Shown here: one piece after another, positions 1-12,000 of the stretch
How positions within the stretch are numbered: position 1 is the first letter of the stretch
How the letters are laid out: every line of letters begins with the position of its first letter
DNA from: Zingiber officinale
Taxonomy: Eukaryota > Streptophyta > Magnoliopsida > Zingiberales > Zingiberaceae
DNA: 64,000 nucleotides
Assembly (NCBI RefSeq): GCF_018446385.1
Contig: NC_055990.1
Location: 136,350,996 to 136,414,995 of the forward strand
Reading direction: 5' to 3'
Translations under genes and position numbers: made by a program
Notes under the pieces: model-generated
Database searches by the model: none
Seen by the model: only the letters and a program-made list of their open reading frames with translations
Told to the model about the DNA's origin: nothing

Positions 1-755
1 GTCACTTCTAAATTCGTAACATATAAACCCAATGAGTCTGACAAAAACTAAACCCTTCTCTGGACCTTCCAGAGCTGTTAGAGCAATAGAAGCTAATACT
101 TCCTCCTCCTGGATAGATTCTATAACCAGGAGAAATAACACTTCTTCTTTAGTACCTCTTCGACTTGAAGAAATAATAGACGTTGATAAAGATCTTACTA
201 TTTTATCAAATGAACAACTAAATACTTTAAATTCTAGGAAACTTTATAGTCAAGGTATTCTAAAATTTTTCAACATCGGTCTATAGACATCATAGACAGG
301 AAGCTCTTCACCTCCTTGATGGGGGGAGAAGTGAAACTTGGTCTAATGACAGAAGAGGCAGCAAAAACTTTATACCTAAGAAAACATAATTACATCCATC
401 TAGGACTTTTGTTTTTGGTCTATGCGGCTTAACAAAGGCAAAGTTAGGAGGAAAAGTTTTATTAGTCTTACATGACATCCGTTTTTCTGATACTGAAAAA
501 GCAATCATTGGACTAATAGAAGTCGATATGAATGCAAACTTAGGAATTACTTATGCTCCAATTTTAATATGACTATAATAGACTTTATAAAACATATACA
601 AATTCATATACAGGCAAAAGGCTATGACCAATTCTAAGGAGATAATCTCCAATTAGATATCATATTCTTAGGAAAAACAATGAATCACATGCACAATTAC
701 TTTAAAGTATCTGTTACAGATATGATTGAAGCACTGACAACCAAAGGAATACATT
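1..755 (+). pseudogene. Endogenous pararetrovirus, movement-protein fragment
   Basis: The plus strand encodes a broken caulimovirid movement protein of the 30K superfamily, which in a virus would move infection through plasmodesmata. Recognisable pieces are an open stretch at 32-286, then similarity in other frames through about 510 (a segment reading VLLVLHDIRFSD) and again at 560-750. Several stops and frame changes separate them, so it is not expressible. No left viral boundary is seen; it runs off the window. The next viral fragment (759-1181) is on the opposite strand, so the copy is rearranged. Family assignment rests on motif recognition; genus is not resolved. Confidence 0.72.
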
Positions 756-758
756 TTC

Positions 759-1181
759 TTAACCCAAAGAATACATTTTCTTATCAATTGATAAATCTTT
801 TGATTGCAGTAAAATTTGTTGTGAGGATGTTTTTGGTTCTACATACTTTTGAGAAGAAGGTTTTCTTGTTAAGAGATTGAGAGAAGTTTTTAAATAATCA
901 AGATTTCTTAGGAGTTCCGATAAAAGTTGTTGTTGTTGGAACAAAGTAGTTTTGAGAGTTTCTAATTTATTAGTTATGGACTGACCATGACCTTCTAGAG
1001 AAAGTCCTTGACTAAGAAGGAGATCAGTGATAGAGTTTAAATGTGCTCGATCTGAATGTAAAATGTGTTCAAGTCGTTTGCTTTTGATATAACAAGTGTG
1101 TTTTTATTGATCAAGTGTTATTATGTTTCTTGGTTGTAAAGCTAGATCTAGATACTCTAAGTGTTTAGAAGTTGTGCTCAT
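759..1181 (-). pseudogene. Endogenous pararetrovirus, ORF1 N-terminal coiled-coil fragment
   Basis: On the minus strand a start codon at 1181-1179 opens a reading frame of roughly 140 codons with one early stop. It is rich in Leu, Gln and Ser and contains LFQQQQLLSELLRNL, a likely coiled coil. It begins about 30 bp after a tRNA-Met primer-site-like motif and the viral leader, the expected place for the first ORF of a caulimovirid. It stops abruptly at about 759, where the plus-strand movement-protein fragment begins. The function of this N-terminal region is not known from the sequence. Confidence 0.5.
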
Positions 1182-2312
1182 AACCTAGTATAGGGTTAGA
1201 AATCGACCTGACTCTATACCAAGTTTTCTAGAGGGTTGGTTGTGAGAGGTGTTTGTGTTTTTCGGAAGTGGTGTGTTCTAAACCTATAGGTTAGTGTTTT
1301 GTCTTTCTTCCGTTCGTACCAGTGAGCCTCACCTAGTAAAGAGCCTCTAGAGTTGTTTGAAAATCCAAATGATTCTTAACCCTACTTCTTCAGGTCTTAC
1401 AATAGCTTTTTTGCTGATTGCCTTACTTAAGCCAGCACAGGTTTTACAGAACCGAAAGATTTCTCTCAGTCTCTTTTAGCTAGTTATGCGAATACTAAAG
1501 AGTATGTGACAATAAGGACTGAGGACTATTGAACTGAAGAAAACAAGAACACCAGCCTATGGTTTAGAAACACAAAGATATTATTCAGCCATAAAGAAGA
1601 AATACAAACAACTGAGAAGATTTATACAAGACTAAACTGATAGAGTACAAAAACTTACAATTATAGTACAAGAGGACGTTCAGAGAAAGCGAGAAGGAAA
1701 GAGGAAGGTTGAGAGCTGAGAGAATTGAGAGGTTTTTTTTTCCTTATGGATGCTGGCGAGGAGGTATTTATAGAGCGAAGAAGAAGGGACTGGAAGGTAG
1801 TCGTGGCAGATAACTATGCTAGTCAGTGCTGGTAGAGGTCAGGGATGACGTCATTAGTGGCTTTAGTCGTCAGTGCTTACGTCTTTTGTTTGATGACGCC
1901 ATTGCTTCTGTGTCATTAGAATTCCATCATGTTTGATGAGGTTGGCTTCTTCGACAGAACCCATGGATGGTAGTAGAGTAGATGTGGAGGCTGCTGAAGT
2001 CTGTCTTCGTTGTTTTTCTAACCATGCTAGATTTTTATTTTGGTAGGTTTAAATGTTCAGTGGAGTGAGAGAACGGAAAGAATACCGTTCCAAAAGTTTT
2101 TGGCTAATATATTTTTTCGGTTAGTGTTTCTTTGGCTAAAGTATAGTCTAGAGGACCTTGATCCCATAACTAGGAACTTCCTTGTAGCGAAGCTCTGCAA
2201 TGTTTCAGTTGTTCTTCAAGTGGTTTTGATGATGTTCAATCTTTGTTTGGATTGGAAGGATAGTCTTCAAATGGTAGAAGTTCAATATTAAGTTTTTTCA
2301 TATCTAATTTAA
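1182..2312 (-). other. EPRV intergenic/leader region with primer-binding-site-like motif
   Basis: This non-coding stretch lies between the end of the viroplasmin-like ORF and the start of ORF1 on the minus strand, where caulimovirids keep their promoter and leader. At 1212-1223 the minus strand reads CTTGGTATAGAG, close to the tRNA-iMet primer site TGGTATCAGAGC. No clear promoter is assigned. Open frames inside it look spurious. Confidence 0.45.
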
Positions 2313-2805
2313 TTAGATGGCTGATTCAATATAAGTAGTTGTCCATTTTGGCGGAGAATTATCAAAACTCAAAAGTACATAGAACAAGTGTTTCTTTTTC
2401 TTAGCTTTTGCCCAAGTACTGGAGGTAGGGTTGGAACAGAGTCTAAGTCTTGTATCCAAAGTTGTTGTAGTAAACCGTAGTTCATTAAAGTAAGAGGAGT
2501 AATAAATTGCCTCTGTAATTTTTATGTTGAAAATTTTCACAATGTATATTTGCTTTTCTGAAAGAGTATAAGAGTTGACATCTGCAACCCAAGTTTGTAT
2601 TCTCAGAACACTGAGGAAAACTTTTAGTGCAAGGAAGTTTATAAGTATATTCTTCAACATAAGTTATTGAAATGCCAGGAGTAGGGTTTTGATGAAACCA
2701 ATTAAGTACTTCTTCAAGTTCTAAGAACAATTTGTAACTAGAGGCTTCTCCCAAAGTAGTGATGTAGGTACGTAAGTCTGTTGGTAATGCCTTGATAGAT
2801 ACTAG

Positions 2806-5224
2806 TGTGTATACTAAAAACTTAGTTTTTTGTAAACATTTATTTTGAAATAAAGAATCACACTGGTCAAATGTCTACATTTATATGCTAAGTGTAGTTG
2901 TTCAATTAATTTATATTGTAGATAACATGATGTGTGGTGTCACACACAGAAGATCATGTTATCAGTTCCTTAATTATAAATAGTAGCTCACGACTAAGAT
3001 GGATAGGAACAAACCATTGGAATAGTCGTAGTGTAATTTGGTATTAGTTTATCTTGACTATAAAATTACACTAGTACACTCTGAGTGTATTGAGCAGGAC
3101 CATTTGAGGTAGTTTCTTTTTATACTGATTATGTAAAAGAACAATACTTCTGTTATTATGGAAGTGTGTACTCTTAATCATGATATAATAATAAGCACAT
3201 ATACTTAATATTTATTTCTTTAATTTATCAAAGGGTGCGATTTAGTTCGATAAATCAATAGACCCGATAAGTTGGGAAATAATATTATTTATATGGTGTG
3301 TTGTTGATTATAGAATAAAACTGTGTCCTAGTAATCTAGGTTGATGATGTCCCCTTGAGGAGCTCATAAGGATTGTCATGTAAACCCTGCAGGCGGACTT
3401 AGTTTGACATGACGATAATGTTGAGTGGTACTACTCTTGGAGCTAGATATTAATTAAGTGAGTTGTGAGTAACTCATTTAATTAGTGACATTCAATATCT
3501 TAAACACAGGGAGACTAATACACTCATGATAAGAAGGAACCCATATAGTAATATGAGATTGCTGCGGTAGTGCAATAATAACTCTTTAGTGGAATGAGAT
3601 ATTATTGATGAACTCGAGTTGGGTGTTCGAGGCGAACACGGGAAGCTCAAGTTTATCGGGAGACCAAAATCAATTCCTCCTCTCGGTCCTTGTCGTAGCC
3701 TCTTATTTATAAAGTTTTATGCCCACCTAAACCCACCTTCTTACCCATCCATAGGTGGCCGGCCAAGCCAAGCTTGGAGCCCAAGCAAGGGCCGGCCAAG
3801 ATAAGCCGTGGATGGATCAAGTGGTGGCCGACCCTAGCTTGGAACCCAAGTTAAGGTGGTCGACCACAATAAAAATAAAAGGGGATTTTATTTTATAAAA
3901 AAAATCTTTCCTTATGTAGAAGCCATGATTTAAAAGAGAGTTTTAAAAATTAAATTTTTCTTTTTATAGTTTCTACAAAAGATTAAGAGAAAGGTTTGAT
4001 ATCTTTCCTTATTTGTAGTTAAAAGGAAGATTTTAATTTTGGAGAAAACTTTCCTTTTTGTAATCATCCACATATTTTAATAGAGAGATTTTAATTTATA
4101 AAAGTTTCCTTTTATAACCAATCATGAAGGGATTTTTTTAAAGAGAAATTTTTATTTTAAAAATTTCCGGAAACAAATTAGGAAGTTTTAATTTTCTATT
4201 TAAAACTTTCCTTGTTTGGAGGATTTAAGGTGACCGACCATTAAAAGAATAAAAGGAGATTTTAATTAAATTTTCCTTTCATTGGCAAGGAAAATAAGGA
4301 AGTTTTATTAAAACTTTCCTTATTTGCCAAAACTAAGGAATATAAAAGAGAGGGTAGAGGTGCCTCACCTTATAACAATACTTCTATTATTCTTCTCTTC
4401 TCTTCCTTGGTGGTGGCCGACCCTCATCCCTCTTCTTCCTCATATTCTTCTTCCTTGGTGGCCGGTGGCATCTCATCTCAAGGAGTTCAAGGTGGCCGGA
4501 TCTTGTTAGAGGAAGGAGAGATAGGAGACATTGTTTCTTAGCATCCTTTAGAGCTTGTGGTGGTGGCCGAAACTCGTAAGAAGAAGGAGGCTTGGGTGGA
4601 TTCTCGTCTCGGTAGATCGTCGCCCACACGACGTTCGAGATAAGAAGAGGAATACGACAAAAGATCGTAAGGTCTATAAGCTACAAAAGGTATAACTAGT
4701 TATTAATTTCATCATCATAACTAGTTCATTTTTTTGTTTAGATCTTGAAATACCAAACACAAGAGGCTAACGATTCTAGGTTTCGAATTTATGATTCGAA
4801 TTTGTGTTTCTTTTGTTTTTCGATCTTGTGATTCGATTGTTCTTATTGGTTAAATCTAGGGTTACTATAAGGAGATTAAATATTGAATTTCGTGAAAGAC
4901 TTTGTCTAGGAAGTGGTGGATGCTCCCATAACCAAGAAGCCTAGTGCCTCGCCATGTTTAACCTGGAAGCCGATCTTTGAAATAAATATTTAATCAAATT
5001 TGTAACATAGGTGGATTTGAATCAATAATGTTAAGCATCGTTTGCAATCCAAGTCCATACCTCTAAGAATAGATAAATTGAATTTAGAATCAATAATGTT
5101 AAATTCTGTTTGCGATTCCAAATTTAATTTCTAAATAACACAATAGGTTGTTAGGAAATGTTCAGGACTTGTACAAAATTTTTGTACAGGGGAACCGGTA
5201 CGATATTCCGAATAGCAACCAACA
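2806..5224 (+). repeat. Solo LTR of a Ty1/copia element (same family as 30687-40576)
   Basis: The 2419-bp sequence starts TGTGTATACTAAAA and ends CGAATAGCAACCAACA, flanked by perfect 5-bp duplications ACTAG at 2801-2805 and 5225-5229. It matches, with moderate divergence, the reverse complement of the LTRs at 30687-33321 and 37902-40576, including the ACATGATGTGTGGTGT hairpin region and the GGCCGGCCA segments. A TATA-like TATAAAAG lies at 4341-4348. No internal domain is present, so it arose by LTR-LTR recombination. It sits inside the EPRV viroplasmin ORF and is therefore younger than the viral integration. Confidence 0.88.
4341..4348 (+). promoter_or_regulatory. TATA box of the solo LTR
   Basis: TATAAAAG is followed by GAGGGTAGAGGTG. 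The same element occurs in the LTRs of the complete copia at 31575-31585 and 38791-38799 (minus strand), supporting it as the LTR promoter of this family. Confidence 0.45.
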
Positions 5225-5566
5225 ACTAGACTATTGTGTTGGCCAGTGTTAGTCTGAAGTATTTTCATAGATTGATAAGTCATTGGCCTTGTAGGTACAG
5301 ATAGTACATCCGTATCTCTTCGGGTAGGTATTTCAGAAGTGGTTGCTACCATTAAGTAAGTTTTATCTGCTTGTATTTGACTGTAATTCTGAAGTGAAGG
5401 GCTAATTGTAAAGTTTGGCCCCAATTTTTCTCTAAGTAAATCATAGGCTTCATCTAAAGAGTAAAAACCCTTGTAAGGTACTTTGTCTTCGTCTGAGAGA
5501 AGAGGTTTAACTTCATCCCAGTGGGCATAAAGACCTGCATAAGTTTCTGCGAGAATAGCATAACAA

Positions 5567-7602
5567 CAACAACAACAACAACCAAGCCTTTTCCCACTAG
5601 GTGGGATCGGCTGTATGAATCCTTTTACGCCATTGAGCTCTATCTCCTATTATATCATCATCTATATTTAAATATATTTTATCTTGTTTTATTGTTGCTA
5701 ACCAAGTCTTTTTTGGTCTTCCTCTTCCTCGTTTGATATGCATATTTATCATAGTTTCACATCGCCTAACTAGAGCATTTATTGGTCGTCTAAGTATATG
5801 TCCGTACCATCTTAAACGTGTCTCTCGGAGTTTTCCCTCAATAGATGCAACTCCGACTTTCTCTCTAATGCTCTCATTTCTTATTTTGTCCATCTTTGTA
5901 TGTCCACACATCCACTTTAACATCCTCATCTCTGCAACTCTCATCTTCTGCTCGTGTGCTCGAGTCATAGCCCAAAAGAACTCTGGTTTTATAGAACTTA
6001 CCTTTAAGTTTAAGAGGTACTTTACTATCACATAAAACACTCGACGCTCCCCTCCATTTCACCCTCCCGCCAGATTCATGTAAGACATCTCTCAATCCTC
6101 CATCATTTTGTAGAAATGATCCTAAATATTTAAATCTTTCCGAGCAACTCATCCTCTCCTATCTTAACAATTGTTTCATTACTTCTAATATCTAAACTTA
6201 AATTCCATATATTCTCTTTAATCTACTAAGCTTAAAACCTTTCCTTCTAGTGTTTTCCTCCAAGATTCTAGCTTAGCATTTACTCCTTCACGTGTCTCAT
6301 CTACCAAAATAATATCATCCACAAACAACATGCATCACGGTACTGGAAGTGAGTTCATCCATAATTAGTGTAAAAGATAGAGTCGATCCTTGATGTAACT
6401 CTATCTTTATGGAAAATACTTTAGTCTTTAGTCGTTACATCCTCGTATATATCCTTAATTAGTTCAATATATTACGCTAACACCTCTCTTTTCTAAAATT
6501 CGCCATATAATTTCTCTTTTCTATCATACACTTTTTCTAAGTCAATGAATACCACGTGTAGATCTTGTTTTGCTCCCGATATTTTTCAATTAATTGTTTA
6601 AGAAGATGTATAGCTTATATTACCTTCCAAGCATAAACCCAAATTGATTTTCGTCGTGGTCTCCTTCCTTAATCTTTTTTCTATTACTTTTTCCCAAAGT
6701 TTCATAGTATGACTCATTAGTTTAATACCCCTATAGTTTGCACAATTTCGTACGTCTCCCTTATTCTTATATAAGGGAACTAGAGTATTTATCCTCCATT
6801 GATCAGACATTTTTTTCGTTTTCAATATCATGTTAAATAATTTTGTAAGCCATTCAATACCTTGTTTCCCTAAGCACTTCCACACCTCTATCGGAATATC
6901 ATCTGGTCCAACGACTTTTCCATTGTGCATCTCATTTAAAGTTTGTTTTACTTCTGAAGTTTGAATTTTACGATAAAAATTAAAATTTCGATGCTCATTT
7001 GACCTAATTAAATTACCCAAGTTAAGTTGGTCTCCTAAACCTTCATTAAAAAGTTGATGAAAATACCTCTTCCACCGCTCTTTTATTTCTCCATCGCTTA
7101 CTAATACCCTATTACATTCATCTTTAATACATTTTATTTGACTAAGATCTCTTGTTTTTCTTTCTCTCACTTTAGCTATTCTATAAATGGTCTCTTTCCC
7201 CTTCTTTTGTATCCAATTTTTGATATAACCGTTCAAAAGTTTCATTTTTTGCTTCACTCACCACTTTCTTAGTTTCTTTCTTGGCAATTGTATATTTTTT
7301 TAAGTTTTCCTCATTCTTACAAATATATAATTTCTTATAAGCTATTCGTTTTTCCTTCACTTTCTCTTGTACTTTCTCATTCCACCACCAAGATTCTTTA
7401 CTTAGCGGTGCATGCCCCTTTGACTCACCGAGGACACTCTTAGCTACTATTTTTAACTTTGATACCATCTTATCCCATTTTGTATTAGAGTCATCATATA
7501 TTTCACCTAATGCTTGTATTTCTATCTTCTCCTTAAATATATGTTGCTTCCCATCCTTTAACTTCCACCACTTAATTTTAGGAATTGTATATATTTTCTT
7601 TC
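5567..7602 (-). mobile_element. RTE-clade LINE, 5'-truncated
   Basis: A non-LTR retrotransposon on the minus strand ends in the (TTG)n tail typical of plant RTE elements, seen on the plus strand as (CAA)n at 5562-5581. Flanking repeats of about 20 bp, CTGCGAGAATAGCATAACAA at 5547-5566 and 7603-7622, are the target-site duplication. At about 2.0 kb it is shorter than a full RTE and lacks the endonuclease, so reverse transcription stopped early. It lies inside the EPRV viroplasmin ORF and postdates the viral integration. Confidence 0.9.
5600..7600 (-). pseudogene. RTE LINE reverse transcriptase, broken
   Basis: The RT region is spread over three frames. The linker is at 7600-7181 (with ESWWWNEKVQEKVKEK). 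The RT fingers and palm start are at 7257-6598, with NGKVVGPDDIPIEVWK and NCANYRGIKLMSHTMKLWEKVI, hallmarks of plant RTE reverse transcriptases. The C-terminal part is at 6152-5597, with RLRWYGHILRRP. Frameshifts near 6600 and around 6050-6150 break it, and the catalytic core between about 6600 and 6200 is not continuous. The protein would have copied the element's RNA at the nicked target. Confidence 0.82.
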
Positions 7603-7877
7603 CTGCGAGAATAGCATAACAAGAAAATTTCTTTCCCAACGATTTCTGCATTAATCACTGCTATTTTATTGCTGGCTATGCCTGGTGAAGTAGGAAGATG
7701 CCATATATTATCAATCAAACATTGTTGTATAGCATCTAATTGCAATCGTAATGCGAATTGGAATGTATCTTCGTTTCTTGTGTATAGCGATAAATCATGA
7801 ATACCAAATTTTATAGTCTTGGAATAACCATAAGTATGTACCTTCTTTATCTGGTCCATTCTGAAAGAGGAAAGAAG

Positions 7878-8975
7878 TTAAATAAGTAATCTAGACAAAG
7901 TATCAGCTAAAGAACTATTCGTTCCTTTAATATGTTCCCAATGAATATGTAAACCCTTATTGAGGATGACATCAGTGAATTTTATCCAACGTTTAGAACC
8001 AAGGCCTTTTCTTGCTTTCTTTGTCTGTTGGCTATATTTTACTATGGCCTCACAATCTGTTCTAATTGTAATTTTAGATTTACTGTAGATAAATAGCATA
8101 AAAGCTTCTAAACAGTAGACGACCGCTAGTAGTTCAAAGTCTAAGGAGGTTAATCTTCCTTTTTCTTTATATTTGTCTGAAGCATAGCGGCAAAGGTTTT
8201 CAGAGATTTTTGGGTCATAGATCTTTTACTGAATAGGGCTCCGCCCCATCCCGATTGACAACCATCAATTTTTATGACTAGATAGTCTGAATCTAAGGGA
8301 AGTGTTAACTGAGGATGTTGTACCATAAGTTTGATTTGTCTTACCAAGTCTATGTCTTGCTGATTGAAGTATCTTTGTCTTGTTAGAGATGTTTTATTAT
8401 ATAGAGGACCGCTAATTTTGCCAACATTCTTTATATATGGGCATGCACAATTTAGAAGTCCTAAAAATGATCTCAAAGTTTTAATATCCTCCAATTTGTC
8501 TGGAAATCCTAAGAGTTTACTAGTGATGTGTGGTTGCAATGTTATTTTGCCTTGACCAATAAGACTTCCTAGGAATTCAATGTATGGTATGACAAGTTTC
8601 ATCTTTTTCTTTGAAACAATTAACCCATGTTTTTCCAATAGGTTAAAAATCATATGTAAGTGAGCAAAGTGTTCTTCTTTTGTCTGGAAAAAATGAGAAT
8701 ATCATCAATATAAACACAAGGAAGTAACAGGTCGGAAAATATTATCCATTTTTCTTTGGAAAATTTGAGGTGCTATTTTAAGTCCAAATGACATAACTAA
8801 CTATTCAAAATGTCCTTCTGGACAAGAGAATGCAGTCGAGGAAATAGACTCAGGATGCATCTTAACTTGTCAAAAATCAGATTTCATGTCAAATTTGGAA
8901 TACCATTTAGATTTCTGGATTTTATTAAGTAATTGCTCCTTATCAGGAATTTTAATTTCTTAGGGAAGAATCCAG
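7878..8975 (-). pseudogene. Endogenous pararetrovirus, reverse transcriptase-RNase H fragment
   Basis: The minus strand encodes the caulimovirid RT from just upstream of the palm: an N-terminal part at about 8975-8700 containing the YIDDIL catalytic motif, and an open stretch at 8653-8150 with the thumb/connection (IEFLGSLIG and GWGGALF). RNase H follows at 8099-7878 (IRTDCEAIVKY, ending NSSLADTLSRLL). Frame breaks fall near 8660 and 8110-8150. Capsid and protease, expected upstream, are absent because the viral sequence ends at about 8975 and plant gene sequence begins. The copy is inactive. Confidence 0.82.
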
Positions 8976-9089
8976 ATTGGAATGCATCTTCTAATTTCCT
9001 TAGTGCTTACTTTTATTTATGGTCTCTCTACTAAAATGGAGTTTTCACTTTTTAGTTACATCCCTGGGCTAATACTGATTTTTCTGCAG

Positions 9090-12000
9090 GACAACTTGTC
9101 TTTCCCTCTTATTTGTCCAGATTGGAATGCGGACGAGGAAATACTGCTTTTAGAGGTATTCCCCATCCTTTCCTATCAGAAATATTTTGTACTTCAGTCT
9201 CGCCCTTGTGTAAACCTTGAGTAGTAACTTTGTGGTTACCTTTAGGGGATTGAGATGTATGGGCTTGGGAACTGGGCTGAGGTTGCTGAACATGTTGGTA
9301 CAAAGAGCAAGGCACAATGCATTGACCATTATACCACATCATACTTGAACTCGCCTTGCTATCCTCTTCCAGTATTGTATCTTTCCATAACCAGCTTACT
9401 CTTCATTATTTAATCTTTTGCAGTCCTCATTTTACAATCTCAAGTCTATCATTTCTTGGTTGTTGGAATCCACTACAGGATATGTCTCACGTTAATGGTA
9501 AGAATCGAAAGGAACTCCTTGCTATGGCTAAAGTACAAGTCGAGGGAAAGAAAGGTTAGTTTTGGTTTCTCTGAATAAATCAATTATTTAAACTAGTAAT
9601 TGGGTTCATACAACGATTTTGTTACAATTCTAATAAATTTTTTTTACAGTGTTGTCACTTGTCCATTTAAATGTTGCTTTGTTCTTAGTATTCATACATT
9701 TCTCTCTTCCCGTCTCTGATTTTCATTTATGATAATTTGTTTTCTAGTTGCAGGAGATCCATCTGTAATTTATGCAAAATTATAATTGTGCTGTAACTAG
9801 TACCTACAGAATTCTCAGTGCATTTAGCATTTTTTTTCTTATACACCTGTATGATGAGGTAAAGAAATAGGAAGCTAACTTAATATACTGAAGCTATTTA
9901 ATGTTTGTAATCAAATTATTCCATTCATCTGAACTAAATCTTATCTACACTACATTTCTGCGTAGCCTTGTTATTTGTTTGCTTGCTACTTTGCATATAT
10001 GGCTGTGTTCGATCATGTTTACACATTGGTGTTTTCCATTGAGACACAAAAATGATATAAAGTTAACCTTGCTACTTTATAGAGGGAATCCCAAACATTG
10101 GTAGTTGTTTATGTATGTAGTGGTTGTCACACTTCCACCATGGCTATGAACAATTGCTATAGTAGCAGTACAAATGACCATCATGCCAATCAAAGAGCTG
10201 TTCCACATAAGCACATGTTAACATTTGTAGAACATTTCCACAACATCTCAGGTTTACGATAGCAATAATATGCAAGTAAACCTTCACTAATACAAAAATG
10301 ATTTATTACTAAAGGAAATGTGTAATACTTTAACAAAATATATTGTCCTAAACTAGCAGAAACTTGCATAAACAAGGAAAATACATAGTGACCAAGGTAG
10401 TAAGAAGAACCCAAGAAAACTCAAAATGTTCCAAGTTAGGTAGCTGTAATGTCTTAGACAAGAAAGTGCAATAGTGCACCTTGTAACTTGACTCGATGCC
10501 CCTACTAGCCTCATGTTAATCTGAAGTTAGATACACAAACTAGATTTTCAGTAAAAAAAAAACTAGTAGGAGAGTCTCCTAGGAAACTGAAAATAATAGA
10601 CAACAAAATAATCAAGTATGAAAGATAGATGTAAATGCCCTATCATATTCTAGGTTATCCTGGCAAAATTTCTATATGTGTCTGCCTATGCAAACCCCTC
10701 ATGCTGTGACAAATAGGTGGGTAAGATTCTGTGTCACCCTAAGGAGGCCACTCTGTGATCTCTCCCTAAAGCCATAGGCTTAATGGTTGCAGATCCTCAT
10801 TATCTTATAATGACACATGTTCCCAATCAGAGAAGGGGTTCATGTGGGAGGTGTGCTGCATTGCCATTGGCCCATTGATCAGCTCAAAATTGGGCTACTT
10901 GCTCATTGTTGGTGTTGCTCAGGTGCGAGGGGAGAGAGTTTGCTTGTTGTTCACATAAATTAGAAGGAACATGACTATCTCCAGCTGCTCAGATTACACA
11001 GTGCTGCTGAATGTCAACATGGCTAGAAGAGGCAGTGACTTTATTGTTCAATTTGTAAGGAGAAGAGAAAAAGGTTTACGAAGGTGGATAAAGAGGAGAT
11101 GTTAGAGGAGAAAAGTTGTGGACAAGGGAAGAACCGGCGATGGTTCTGCAAAGGTGGAAGGGCGCTAGTGGTTTGCGAACTTAAAAGTTGAGGATGGATT
11201 TGTTCCTCTTCCTTTGTTCTTGTGGTTGAAAAAGGAATAGGTTAAGGGAAGATTTTGTGTTCATAGGTTTGGATCTGGGTTGGGTTAAGTCAAACAGGTA
11301 TGACATTCTACCTGCCAAATAAAATTTGGTCCCTAAAATTAGTCACTGAAGCAAAAAGATGAGGATATCTGACACGTATTTTAGTTATTGAAGCATTAAG
11401 ATGAGGATATCTGATATGTATGTCATCCTCACTCTCTCAAATGACCTCCTGATATGAAGGGTGTTGCCACTCGACCTTCACGATTTGCAAATTTCAGATT
11501 CTGTTTCTACAAGCCATTCTCGTTTCTGGTTCCATGCTCCTCATAACTTGCATCAAAATTAGGTCGCATTGCGGAGCTTTATAAAATGAGTCAAAACTAA
11601 CATGTAATTTCATAGCATGGGCACGTGGAAGACGCTATGCACCCCCTTTAAAGAAGGTAAAGCAAGCAAGAAGGCTGCTGGACCAACTCACCCAAGGATT
11701 TAAAGACCAAATAAATTTGGGAACCAACTTTGTCTTCAGACTGAATAGTGGACCAACTTGCTCAAGGATTTAACTTGATAAAATAAATTTGGGAGCGAAC
11801 TTTCTCTTGAGACTGAATCTCCTCACATCGCCCCTTCACAGCGGACAAATGCAGGAAGCAATGGTCTCTATCAGAGAACTCTTAACCCTTTGACATGTTA
11901 CTCCGGATAGCTCTTCTGTTGGTTCTGGGCAGTGAATTGTGGTTGTATAATCCTTTGCACTAATTTTGTATCTTTTTAAATCTATTGTGCACCCCACAAT

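Larger units (their letters stand above)
2313..7859 (-). pseudogene. Endogenous pararetrovirus, viroplasmin (transactivator)-like ORF, interrupted
   Basis: The viral sequence is in three pieces: 7859-7603, 5566-5225 and 2805-2313. Between them lie an RTE LINE and a solo LTR, and removing the inserts aligns the frames. The middle piece carries a caulimovirus viroplasmin/RNase H1-N-terminal motif (a run including YAGLYAHWDEVK and YKGFYSLDEAYDLL), typical of the translation transactivator/inclusion-body protein. The ORF lies downstream of reverse transcriptase/RNase H, as in several caulimovirid genera. A frameshift near 2600 shifts the C-terminal part. It is a dead copy and no intact protein is possible. 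Confidence 0.65.
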
